The notes beneath the pieces were generated by a model that saw nothing but the letters and a program-made list of their open reading frames with translations, did not search any database and had not been told where the DNA came from. A stretch of 64,000 nucleotides of DNA from Nissolia schottii. Lineage: Eukaryota > Streptophyta > Magnoliopsida > Fabales > Fabaceae. The stretch is taken from contig QANU01069409.1 in NCBI GenBank assembly GCA_003254905.1, positions 10,238 through 74,237 on the forward strand. Reading direction: 5' to 3'. Both the position numbers and the translations under genes were made by a program. Of the stretch, positions 53,970 through 64,000 are shown piece after piece (position 1 is the first letter of the stretch; every line of letters starts with the position of its first letter).

Positions 53970-56133
53970 GAAAAAGTCTCTATGTACACCAAATTTAGTG
54001 TCACCATGCAGCCAACAAACCTGTTATACGTCTAAGGACTTGTATTTCTCTCTCCTATTAATTATATTTCAATTTGTTCATTCTTTCTATAATTTCTCAC
54101 GATCTCTCTCTCTTTTCTCTCTCCAATTGCCCATTTCCCCTCTCTCTTTATTTTCACGTCGCCTCACGTACGTTGCCTCACTCCCTCAGTTATTTTCATG
54201 TACGGAGCCGCATGTACGCCACTACACCGCTATCGACGACACCACTCAAATCCGCTCCTCCTCTATCACGTCCTTCAATTGCCACCCCCAAACGGCATTC
54301 ACGTTCTCCATTACATACGCTCACGTCGTCTCTCCCACATGTCGTCTCTTCCCCACGTTGAACGGCAGACCCAATACGTCCTCTATTGTTTTTAAACAAA
54401 TCCACATATTGAGTTTGACCAAGCGCTGATACATTGAACAATGAACAAATTGGTTATTAGACAATGAACAAACTATAATATAATGCATAAAAAACACTCC
54501 AATAAGAAATACATATTGAACAAGACGAAGGAATTGTTATGTTTAGAAATTGAATTTTGGTCAGTCTTGTTGTGTAGTTTTGTTCATTGTGTGTTTATGG
54601 GATTGTTCGTTTCTGTAATAAGTCTTAGTTTAGTTAAGTTAGCAATGTTTGTTCATTAATTGTATGTGTATTGGTTTGTTCACTTATCGCTTATAGGTTT
54701 ATTCATTTTCGGTGGAAAAGTTTGTTCAATTCGTGTCATCGGGTTTGTTCATTTTTAGTAAGTTGGTTTTTTAATCATAGTTATATGGGTTTGTTCGTTT
54801 TAGTAATAAGTATTTGTTCAGTCATGTATTGGGGTTTGTTCATTCCAGTTAAGTAGGTTTGTTCAATATAGTTAATTAGGTTTGTTCGTTTTATATGGAC
54901 AAGTTTGTTCATTATTTGTATCTGAGTTTGTTCATTCCAATTAAGTAGGTTTGTTCACTACATTTAAATGAGTTTGTTCCTTTTATATGAACAGGTTTGT
55001 TCATTATTTCTATTAGAGTTTGTTCATTCCAGTTAAGTAGGTTTGTTCACTATAGTTAAACGGGTTTGTTCATTTAATTTGGACAGGTTTGATCATTATT
55101 TGTATTGGGGTTTGTTCATTACAGCTAAGTAGGTTTGTTCATTATAGTTAAATCAGTTTGTTCGTTTTTATATGGATATGTTTGTTCATTGTTTGTGCTA
55201 GGGTTTGTTCATTCCAGTTAGGTAGGTTTGTTCACCATAGTTAAATGGGTTTGTTCGGTTTAGTAATAAGTGTTTATTCAGTACGTGTATTGGGGTTTAT
55301 TCATTCCAATGAAGTAGGTTGTTCAATACAGTTAATTAGATTTGTTCATTTTATATGAATAGGTTTGTTCATTATTTGTATTGGAGTTTGTTCATTCATG
55401 TTAATTAGGTTTGTGTTCATTCTTATTATGTAGGTTTGTTTACTACAGTTATATGAGTTTGTTCATTCTTATTAAACACTATAACTCAATATGAACAAAC
55501 ACATTTTTTTGAGATTAAACAATCTCTAATACCCTGTATGAACAAACCCTTCAACTCAATTTGAACAAACATGTACATCCATCATGAACAAACTGAAGTG
55601 AGGGTCTCGAACAAACTAAAACACTGTTTATGAGCAAACTCATCCACACTTTATAGTAAAACCGTTCTTTGTGACAACTGTTGAAGAGTGTTCCGCCGGA
55701 GAAGACAATGTGAGGGAGCGTGAAGAGTGGCGTGAGGTTCGTGCCTAAGGTTGGAGAGCCGTCATCGAGGGCGAGTCGAGGGCAGCGTGACGGTGGTCCG
55801 AGGCAGTCTTGGAGGATGGACTCACGGTGTTGAACGGTGACAGAGTCACAATGTTGAATGGTGGATGAGGGCGGCGTGCAGAATGTTGGGAGAGGAAGAA
55901 AGAAATTTCATTGGTTTCGGGTTTGGGAAGGTTAGAGAGAAGAAGAGTGAATGTGAGGGTTAGTAATTTAGGAACGGATCTGAGATTTTGGGAGAGGATA
56001 TGAGATTTTGGAAGTTTGTTCAGAATGTGAGGGGTTAGTGATTTGGGAAAAATAAATTAGTGGGTCCAAAATGTATAAAATACTTTAGTAGGTATACGTT
56101 GATGAAATTTTTGGTGTACACGTAGCACCACTC
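53970..56133. mobile_element. 2.16-kb Mutator-like element with GTTTGTTCATT motif array
   Basis: The left end GAAAAAGTCTCTATGTACACC and right end GGTGTACACGTAGCACCACTC correspond base by base in spacing to the 21-bp ends of the 227-bp MITEs. The flanks AAACCAAAA (53961-53969) and CAACCAAAA (56134-56142) are a 9-bp duplication with one change. The interior has a CT-rich stretch (54060-54430), a motif array (54540-55470), motifs in the opposite orientation (55485-55650) and a G-rich stretch to 56040. No transposase is seen, and open frames in the CT-rich part look spurious. Confidence 0.75.
54540..55650. repeat. Dispersed GTTTGTTCATT motif array
   Basis: Dozens of copies of GTTTGTTCA (variants GTTTGTTCGTT, GTTTGTTCACT, GTTTATTCATT) occur every 20-40 bp on the plus strand to about 55470, and as ATGAACAAAC on the other strand from 55485. 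The spacing is irregular and the intervening sequence is itself weakly repetitive (AGTTAAGTAG, TAGTTAAATGG). Confidence 0.9.
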
Positions 56134-56584
56134 CAACCAAAAAAAGTGATAGCGAAATAAATTTTTGTAGTTTTCTTCCTTGTTTTATGTAAGGCGGATT
56201 CGTTAGCGTCGTAGACTCTGTTACTCTAAACAAATAATACTCTACAGCTTAGTCATGTGTTAGTTTAAACAATTTTAAATAATTGGTCGAAAAAATAAGA
56301 ATAATTGATCATCTGTCTTCCTCGCGTCACGATTTATTACGTAATATCGTATAACGTCATGCCATTCTATTGGAATTTTTCTTCCCAATCCTGAATGAAA
56401 AGATCCAAGGCACATTGTTAACTCGCTGAAAATAAAATTGAGAATTCGGAATCCAATTCCATTAGAAAGATTCTTTCCAAACTTTAATGATATGATTCTG
56501 AGATGGCTCGATAACAGTGTGTTTGGATGGATGAAAATTGGAGGGGGAGGAGATGGAAAAGGAAAGAAATAGAAATGAAAAAAG

Positions 56585-57515
56585 ATTTTTTTTTGAAGTG
56601 TACATTGATTTTGTTGTCACCATATAGCTATTCTATGATGTACATATGGTATACACTACAACATTGAATGCACAAACTTTTGCATGCACAGACAATTTTT
56701 TTTTAACATACATGCATAAAATTTTTTTGCATACAAAACAAAATTAAATCGGATCTACGATGCATTAAATAGCAAAAAATAATTGTCACGCTCACTCTTG
56801 TTCCCTATTTACACCTTAAGCGGTAGACTCATTTGCTACAACGCACAAAAATTTAAAACAAATGCACAGACTTTTGAACTGATGAGCACAAACTTTTTAA
56901 CTAGCAGAAACAAATAATAAGATGAAAATGAAATGAAAACAAATAATAAAAAATTTAGTAAATGAAATGAAAACAAATAATAAAAAATTTAGTACTCACA
57001 TGCATAAACTTTTGAATAATAACATTCAAACTTTTTTACATGCATGCACAAACTTTTGAACAACGAACAAAAAATTTGACAAAAACGAAAAATGAATTTG
57101 AAGAAGAAAACTTTGGTGTTCATGCGCACACATTTTTGAATAATAATGCTCAAACTTTTCTACACACATTTACAAACGTTTGAACAATCAGAAAAACTAA
57201 AAAATTGCATAAATAAATACAAAAATAAAAACTCCAGATCCATAACGTCTTACGAAGAAGAAAAAATGAAGAAAAAATATATTAAAATAATGTATGTGAT
57301 AATTAAAGAAAAACAAACTAGAAAAATTAAACAAATGAAGAAAAAAAATTAATGAAGAGTGAGGGGAGAAGAGAGGGAAAAAAAAAGAATAAAAGAATAA
57401 GAAGAAGAAGAAAAATTAGAGCATGAGAGATTAGAGACGAGAGAAAAAATATGTATTTAATATATTAACATATTAGTGACAAAAAAGTGATGTACGCTAA
57501 ACTTTTTTTTTTTCC
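56585..57515. mobile_element. Mutator-like element with CACAAACTTTTG motif array
   Basis: The left end (GAAGTGTACATTGATTTTGT, TGTCACC) and right end (reverse complement GCGTACATCACTTTTTTGTC, ACTAAT) form imperfect inverted repeats resembling the 53970 element (TGTACACCAAATTTAGTGTC). The interior carries many CACAAACTTTTG and ATGCACAAAC motifs. Exact borders are hidden in A/T runs. Confidence 0.6.
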
Positions 57516-57794
57516 TTTCTCAAGTTTGATTCTGGAAGAAAATATGAGATAAAAGTATAAACAGTAAAAAAGAAAATTCGTGGAGTTGCTAGTACTAACA
57601 GCAAATTTTTTGCATTCCAATAATATCCATTAAAAACAAATGTTTACCTTTCTCCCAAACAAATTGCACTGTTTACGTATTGAAATGCACCGCAAAGCAT
57701 GTTACAGTGTGTGAGGTTAGGTAAGTTTGAGTTCTTGTAATTTTTATACGCGTATTTGAGTTCAACTTGAATAAGAATTTAATTAATATAAGAG

Positions 57795-58150
57795 AAATAA
57801 TTGGTGTACATTTTATAATTTGTCACCATATTATGTGCACTTGTTTACTCACATGTAGTTACTATGCACAAACATTTTTTAATTATAATGTAAAAATATT
57901 TTAAATTACTGTGCACATTTTTAATTATCGTGCACAAACATTTTCAACTATTGTTTATTAATTCATTTTAAGCAGACGTGTGCAAATAATTTTAACTATC
58001 TTGCACAAATATTCACAGATAGGTGCACTAATATTTTGAACTAACATGCATAAACTTTTTATTATAGTGCACAAACATTTTAAACTATTGTGTATAAACA
58101 TTTTAATTATTGTGCACAAATATTTTAAATAGTAGAAAAAATTTGTGCAC
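57795..58150. mobile_element. Mutator-like element fragment with TGCACAAACATTTT array
   Basis: It begins TTGGTGTACATTTTATAATT followed by TGTCACCATA, as in the neighbouring elements, then eight or more GTGCACAAACATTTT-like motifs. The right terminus is not clear, and the sequence passes into gypsy gag DNA after 58150. Confidence 0.55.
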
Positions 58151-58213
58151 ATGAGTTGAGGAGCTTTATGTTGTCGATGTTGTTGTTATTGCCTTTGTGG
58201 AGGATGCACATAA

Positions 58214-59260
58214 CTATATTGTTTGGTGCATTGGTTGCGGGTTTAGCACATTGGAGTTGTTACTCCACCTAAAATTTTGATGGCCCCTCAAAACGGGGTT
58301 ATATGTGATGCTATTTGGATCATACCCTAATTTTTTGGATGAATGATTAGGTTTTCCAAAAGGGAAATTGCAGCAACTTAGTGTCCTCATGCAATGTTGG
58401 ATAATGATCGAAGTGGTGATATTTAGGGCATAAATAATATGACACAGTGGCAGCAACGACTTGTGGTGGTGGCCTTGTTATTATACCGATTAGAAGCTCG
58501 ATGAGTTTATCCATCTTTTGGCTTAAGATTGAGGCTTCATTGGATCCCATCTCTTGGGTACCTATCTTCTGAACATCCCTTATTCTGATGTTGTCCTTGT
58601 ATCATACTAAGTGTTCTCAACCATTTCATTGATTAGCTCTTGGCCTTATGCGAGTGTTTTGTTCTTGAGCCTCCCAACATTAGCTGAATCGATCCACTTT
58701 CTAATGAGATATTGAAGACCTTCGTAGAAATGGTTGATCAGTTGAAACTTAGTGAAGCCAAGGTAGGATCACATATCGAAAAACTACTTGACTCGCTCCC
58801 AATACTCGCAGAGATTCATTGTCAAGTTGTCAAATGTCTGAGATTTCCTTCTTGATGGTCAAGGCTCAGTTGGCTGGGAAGAACTTCTCCAAAAAAATCT
58901 TCTTTATCCACGACTAAGTGTTCACTACTTGGTGAGGGATTCTTAAGAACCAATCTTTGGCTGCCCCCTCCAAAGAGAATGGAAAATCTTTGAGTTTCAC
59001 TTTTTCCGATGTAACACCTTGAGGTCTCATGGTGTCACAAGTCATGTGAAACTGCTTGAGGTACTAGTATAGATTTTTTTTTCTAGCCCATGGAATTTAG
59101 GCAAGTAATGGAGAAAATTGAATTTTAGTACAAAAGTCATGGCTTCACCTAGAAAAATCACATAGTTTTGCTCGTAGTCGAGGTCAGGGGAACCCAATTG
59201 CTGCAAAGTTTGGTTGGTATTTGCCATGTTGCTAGTTATACTTGAAACAATGGCACACAA
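58214..59260 (-). pseudogene. Ty3/gypsy gag pseudogene (Athila/Tat type)
   Basis: From 59260 on the minus strand the frames give VLKFNFLHYLPKFHGLEKK, corresponding to the L-PKFHGL-GEDP-KHLKEF start of the retrotransposon gag domain, and end with DPNSITYNPVLRGHQNFRWS followed by NN, the usual YSNTYNPGWRNHPNF-W motif before the gag C-terminus. Many stops and frameshifts lie in between. The adjacent 59265-59643 is probably the leader of the same element. The 2.6-kb solo LTR at 59644 interrupts it. Confidence 0.8.
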
Positions 59261-59643
59261 TTCACAAAATTGCAGCTTGTTTCCCTTGTTTGGTCTGTTC
59301 TTGCTGCTTAAGTCATTTCAACGTCCTTTTGATCTCGAGATCAATAGGAAGTACTTGTTGGCCAATAGTGCAAAACAGGTCATTCACTAAAAACAATAAA
59401 AATGGAAAAGAAATTAAAGAATAAAAATGAAAAGACAAAAGTAAAATATATTTGGGTTTTCTGTGGGTCGTTATTGTGATGATGGATTGTTTTGGCGAAG
59501 AGGATCGGTATGGCAGTCAAACGGATCGCTACAACGATGTATATTGTTGTGGGGATGTATATCATTGTGGTGATGCAAGGATACTACAATGGTATACATA
59601 ACACAGAAAGAAAACTTATCACAGACAAAACAGAGGCGCAATT

Positions 59644-59934
59644 TGTAACACCCCTACTTTCAGTCTACGCTATAGTCGTAACACTGATTATAAGATTGTT
59701 ATCTGTTTTGGTTGGGTTACTTTTAGCCCATACTTTTAGCTTTGCAAATATTTCTTATTCGAAAATATGGACTGTTTTGAAAAATTTTTCTTCCTCTTTG
59801 CTAGTGCATAAACTATGAGCCGTAACTGTTCGAGGAATCATAAAGATATACAAGCAGTATAGTCCCAATGGACTTAAGCTATATCGAATCTATGAGATAA
59901 TTATACAGAAGATCTCGTGAGGGGTGTGTGTGTC

Positions 59935-59965
<31 letters not shown>

Positions 59966-62245
59966 GTATATACAATTATTTGGTCCATAACACAATTGCA
60001 CATTCGAATAATAATACCTTAAGTACACATTCAATTATACTAAAACATAATACATTTAATTCACACAAGGGGATAAGGGTGTGACTGGTCCCTTCAGCTA
60101 ATCCCAAGATACAATGCTCCGGCTCTCGTCCTTTAAGTCCTCTGATGATCGCTCCACCTCGGCGTACTAGTGGTGCTAGTCTGGAATCATAAAGGAGTGG
60201 AGGTGAGAACACTGCGTTCTCAGTGGGGATCCTAGGCTATACTAGCGTTCGGTTACTTAGTTATCATACCACTCAGGAGATCTCTACGTGTTCATGCATA
60301 CTACATTCCTATTGATTATTATCATTCTTCCTATTCCTGAGTAGTTTTATCTATTTTAATAGGTGACATGGGATTCCTAGTCTTTTCCTTATCTAGGTTT
60401 TCGTGCTTATTAACTTTATTCACTTGCTTATATAGGTCGTCTTGAGCGTTCTCTTGACGGTACTTACACGTTAGGTCTGCTTGCATTCATATTCTCATAC
60501 ATCACGTATCTTATGCATGAGGACTTTGGGATTCTCTTACGCTTCAGGCTAACTAGTGGACCGGGGTCGTGTCGTTCTTGTTATCTCTAGTTCTTCCTTT
60601 TTATCTTTAGTCCTTCCACCCTTGTAACCGTGGTTGTCCGGTTACAATCTGCTTCTAACTCCCATGTTGATGACGACCAGGCAGCACTATAACCCGAATG
60701 GTTGCCAACCATCTATTGACTATCAACAGGGATAACCATCCACCTAGTGGGATGGCGAGGGGTCGTCCTCTCGACGCAATCCAAGCGTGGACTTCTACAA
60801 CATCATTATCATCATCGCTCTTAGGTGTGACGTCACCCTCACTCATCTTTCTTTTCTTTCTTTCTTTCTTTTCATTTTACGTCGTTGACCAATCCATCTT
60901 GCTGGACCGGTGAGGGGCGTGTCCGTAGACGGGCCAAGAGAGGGGAATTACCCTAATCATATAACTACGTACTTTCTTCAAGGTATACCAAACCCGCAGT
61001 GGCCGAAACCTTCTTAAGATATCATTGTTTTCCTAAGGCTCAGTTATGATCTTTTTATAACATTAGGTGATAACCTCTAGTTATCTACAGTCGTCCTAAG
61101 GCGTAACGATGACCGCGTCCTCATGATGCATGCGTACAGTAAATCCACAGTCATTTTCCTATACTTTGCAAAGTTTCTATGCTAGTTGGAACATGCAGGA
61201 AAGCTAAACTCTTAAGTTCTTTAATGATTATTCGAATGTCAAGGCTTTTTCATTCAAATAACATGAAAATTGGGCCGTTGGATTATCAAAATCATGGTTC
61301 TTCAGGTCAGGTCGCTCAGCGGCTCAACGAGCCGCTTAGCGCACCGCTCAGCGTGCCACTGGCTAAATCAGTTTCGGCATCAAATTCTTTTTTGTAAACC
61401 TGAGGCCTTCCCACATAGTTCCAACCAGTATAATTATATTTTTCTAACATCAAAATTTCATAAAATCACCTTCACATCATTATCTCTATATTTTCTACAT
61501 AAAATCTACTACGTTATATTTTCACACAAACATACATAAAACATCATAATAAACTACACAGACAGTGGGTCTAGGATTACCCACTTTCCAAGCATAGTTG
61601 TAGATGATGAGAGTTGTGAGAAACTGCTCCCACAAACATTAGTGCGATCATGCTATTTTTCTTGGACCCGACAACATAACCGCAGAGAGCACGAGCAGAG
61701 CAGAAATAATTTTAGAAATACAATTTTATAAACTTTGGGGGGTGCTGGGATGGCCATCGGAGGCCATCTATATATATATGGGAATTGAGGCTATTATTAT
61801 ATAATATATATACACACACACGATGCTTATCCCTGCCCCTCGTGACAGGATAAGTTTAAAACAAAATATCTAGCGGCTTAGTATAATTTCGATCATGTTT
61901 GATCGCGTTTGATTGTTATTTGTTCATGAACTGATGTCCTAAAAATATTTCGGACATACCGTGGTAATCTACTAATTTTTCTTATTAGTAGTTTAATTTC
62001 GGTTGAGGTGTTTTGGAAATTATTTTCATATTAGTGTATTTTACGGACTCTCTTGAGTCGTAATTAAATTTTGGTGATGATAAAAATAACCTGAATCTCG
62101 CGAAATCCCGTGAGATCGCGAAATCAGTATTTTGACTGATATTTTTAGGAATTAAATTTAATAATTTAATTTTCTAGTCTTAATAATTGACTCACATTTA
62201 TTTATTATGATAAATCTTTGTAAGGGAAAAAAATGGGATGTTACA
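59644..62245. mobile_element. Solo LTR (2.6 kb), target duplication CAATT
   Basis: It starts TGTAACACCCC and ends GGGATGTTACA, with inverted termini TGTAACA/TGTTACA and perfect flanking repeats CAATT at 59639-59643 and 62246-62250. These ends are typical of gypsy LTRs. No internal coding domain is present, so it is a solo LTR. It contains an (AT/GT)n tract near 59935 and a short cluster of CGCTCAGCG-type motifs at 61304-61358. Confidence 0.88.
61304..61358. promoter_or_regulatory. CGCTCAGCG-type motif cluster inside LTR
   Basis: GGTCGCTCAGCGGCTC, CCGCTTAGCGCACC and CCGCTCAGCGTGCC lie within 55 bp. It is the same motif as in the LTR at 13180-15077, although the two LTRs differ in termini and length. 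Confidence 0.75.
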
Positions 62246-62250
62246 CAATT

Positions 62251-62636
62251 CCCTAACAACTGTGCCAAATTTGACGATGGGGATTCATTGCAAATCCCAT
62301 GTCAAATAATAATTTATAAAACCAAATTCAAACACTTGTAATGTATTATATGGATTGACTTGGGTCGACTCTAAGGAATTAAGCAAGTTTTCTATCCAAC
62401 GTGTTCAAAGAGAAAGGGGGTTTGTCGATTGGTTGGTTGTCATAAATTGGTTGAATTCAATATTAAAAATACTTGTGCTCGAGGAGATTTCTAGACCAAG
62501 AAACCATGTATATACAACCTTTGATGATTTACTAGATATGAATATAAAGCTTAAGGTAGAATTCTAGAAACTAAGAATTTTTAAAAGTGGAAACATAAGT
62601 GGAATGTAGTAGCGGATGCCTCTTTCCATGTTCAAA
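62251..62636. other. Unassigned region
   Basis: 62246-62330 continues the sequence broken by the solo LTR. A 70-codon open stretch follows at 62355-62567 (FVDWLVVINWLNSILKIL) without recognisable relatives. No gene is called. Confidence 0.35.
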
Positions 62637-62645
62637 GCATGTCCT

Positions 62646-63225
62646 CAAGGTTGTCAAACTCGAGAGTTTAAGTAAAATCGTGAAGGCTCAGCAAACTCAA
62701 GTCGTAAACTCGACTCGGAAACTCGTAAGAGTTTACGTATGTAAAAAATATGTTAGAAGCAATATAATTAGGAACTAAACATTATTAAAATTTGTATTCA
62801 TAATTGACATTGAATAATGTTAACTTTAAAATAAAATAAATGAAAAAATATCACAAAATATACTTTAATGCATGACACTTAGTTATGCCATACTTTATTT
62901 TGTACATGTATTACTTTATAGTTTGATGAAACATAGCTCAATTATGATAAATATATAAAAGTGGCTTAGTAAACTCAAAAGATATTGTCTAACACACACA
63001 AAGTCAACTAAGTATCTAAAAATGTTACCAAGTTTATACATCTTGAGGTAAACGCGTAAACTCATAGGTAGATTTTAACTCGTAACCTCGCTAGTAAAAT
63101 CGAGAGTTTACTTAAACTCGTACGAGTTTACTAAAAAAGAGTTTACATGAGTGTTAACTCATTTTGTGTAGTGAAATCGTAAACTCATAATAGTTTACGA
63201 GTTAACTCGAGAGTTTAATAACCAT
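62646..63225. mobile_element. Mutator-like MITE (580 bp) with GAGTTTACGAGTTTA motifs, copy 2
   Basis: It runs from CAAGGTTGTCAAACTCGAG to GAGTTTAATAACCAT, inverted relative to the copy at 18557. The perfect 9-bp flanks GCATGTCCT (62637-62645 and 63226-63234) mark a Mutator-like insertion. ACTCGTAAACTC motifs are concentrated at both ends. Confidence 0.92.
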
Positions 63226-63375
63226 GCATGTCCTTTTATAATGGAGTTGTGGAACTTTGAATTTATGGTGTCACATGTTTTCTGACGTGACTTTTACAAC
63301 TGTGAAAACCTATTAGATCGTTGTGGCATCTAGGGTTTTTTTACTTTTATATGGCTCTTGAAGTTTTTTTTGCCA

Positions 63376-63565
63376 AAATATGGGTTAGTGTAACTAATTT
63401 ACGGATGTATGGTTTTTGGGGCTGAAATTGCCATAGAGAATGGCGATTTTAGCTCCCTGAATTTTATTATTTTTTTTAAAAAGGGCTGAAATCGCCACCT
63501 CCTATAACGATTTCAGCCCCAAAAACCATACATTCGTAAATTTGTGTCCCCAACCACATTTTAGA
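63376..63565. mobile_element. Foldback element with long inverted repeat
   Basis: AATTTACGGATGTATGGTTT, TTGGGGCTGAAATTGCC on the left is mirrored by GGGCTGAAATCGCC, CAGCCCCAAAAACCATACAT, TCGTAAATT on the right. The inverted repeat is about 60 bp at high identity, with weaker extension to about 85 bp, around a short centre. It could fold into a hairpin. No target duplication was determined. Confidence 0.75.
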
Positions 63566-64000
63566 ATTCTACTACCATCAAAACCATACATATGTTAATA
63601 CCCCCATCCACTTTAGTGATTACTGCTATGGCAATTCCCACATCATTGTGACAATGTACAGTTTCTCCAACTGATGCATCTTACCTCCACTGCATCTACT
63701 ACATTGTTGTGGCGATGTTGAGGTCGAGGTGGTGATCTCCAGGGAATTTAGTAGCTCTTCTTTGTTCCATTCTTTTTCTCCTAGCTTCAACTACTTGTCC
63801 TTCTACTTTTATTTACTTGAATCATTGTCAGTTCAACAAAATATCAAATGCCAAAAGTATATACTTAATAAAACATGCTAATCGGTGCAAATTAACAAGT
63901 ATTTCTCAAATGCATCAAATAGCATAGATAATTGGAAACTAAGGTGATTGTGCATAGTTAGATATTAAGTTTGTGCAAAATGCTTAATTATAGAAGAAAA
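63566..64000. other. Non-coding region
   Basis: No gene or repeat was recognised in the last 430 bases. Confidence 0.4.

Noticed and set aside
53929..54429. 166-codon frame and overlapping frames in CT-rich DNA
   Set aside because: Pyrimidine-rich low complexity inside a Mutator-like element. Several frames are open on both strands, so none is preferred.
54540..55650. CRISPR-like or tandem-satellite interpretation of the GTTTGTTCATT array
   Set aside because: Spacing is irregular, the intervening sequence is itself weakly repetitive and the motif is only 9-11 bp; the host is a plant. It is better explained as a motif array inside a Mutator-like element.
62355..62567. 70-codon frame with Trp/Val/Ile-rich middle
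   Set aside because: Short, no paralogue in the window and no recognised domain; left unassigned.

Overview
The window comes from a eudicot-type plant nuclear genome. It is AT-rich and dominated by nested transposable elements (CACTA, hAT, PIF/Harbinger, Mutator-like MITEs, copia and gypsy LTRs, an L1 LINE fragment). It has long AT microsatellites, TATA-box promoters and no prokaryotic organisation. One 107-base assembly gap lies at 40578-40684. No tRNA, rRNA or CRISPR was found.

The credible host genes fall into two small intronless families. Family A is a cluster of seven intact genes (448-1326, 1905-2822, 5814-6842, 9713-10576, 25965-26984, 33028-33891, 38740-39591), one truncated pseudogene (7999-8370) and one start-codon relic (36060-36125). 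The proteins (283-342 residues) begin with a plausible N-myristoylation signal (MGS/MGN), continue with an unrecognised, apparently beta-rich globular domain, and end in a conserved Gly/Asn/Ser-rich tail of about 45 residues. Family B is a pair of 96-97 residue proteins (48825-49118, 53268-53558) with a short charged helix and two Gly/Asn-rich pseudo-repeats that align without gaps to the Family A tail. I recognise neither family. The shared tail resembles, in composition and spacing only, the short assembly motifs of amyloid-signalling systems; that functional idea is inference.

Layout: 0-3 kb holds A1 and A2. 3.9-8.0 kb is a segmental copy of 24.1-28.15 kb, carrying A3 and A5 respectively. 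8.0-8.4 kb is pseudogene A4, broken where the segmental copy joins it. 8.8-11.9 kb is unit A6. 12.0-22.4 kb is a CACTA element loaded with three solo LTRs, a MITE and a PIF/Harbinger relic. 22.4-23.6 kb is a Myb/SANT-like fragment. 27.8-30.3 kb is a decayed hAT element. 32.3-35.1 kb (A7) and 38.7-41.8 kb (A8) repeat the A6 unit with different transposon insertions. 43-46 kb holds nested LTRs, 47.4-47.9 kb an L1 fragment, 48.6-49.4 and 53.0-53.9 kb the B genes, 50.5-51.6 kb a gypsy protease relic, 54-58 kb Mutator-like elements full of a short repeated motif, 58.2-59.3 kb a gypsy gag relic, and 59.6-62.2 kb a 2.6-kb solo LTR.

Three regularities stand out. Eight Family A loci share an upstream 40-bp imperfect palindrome in a fixed orientation, although the coding regions are strongly diverged. 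Four different LTRs each carry an array of their own short palindrome just upstream of a TATA box. Several Mutator-like elements with 9-bp target duplications share terminal sequences and carry arrays of a TTTGTGCA/TTTGTTCA-type motif. Insertions present in some duplicated units and absent from others order the duplication events.
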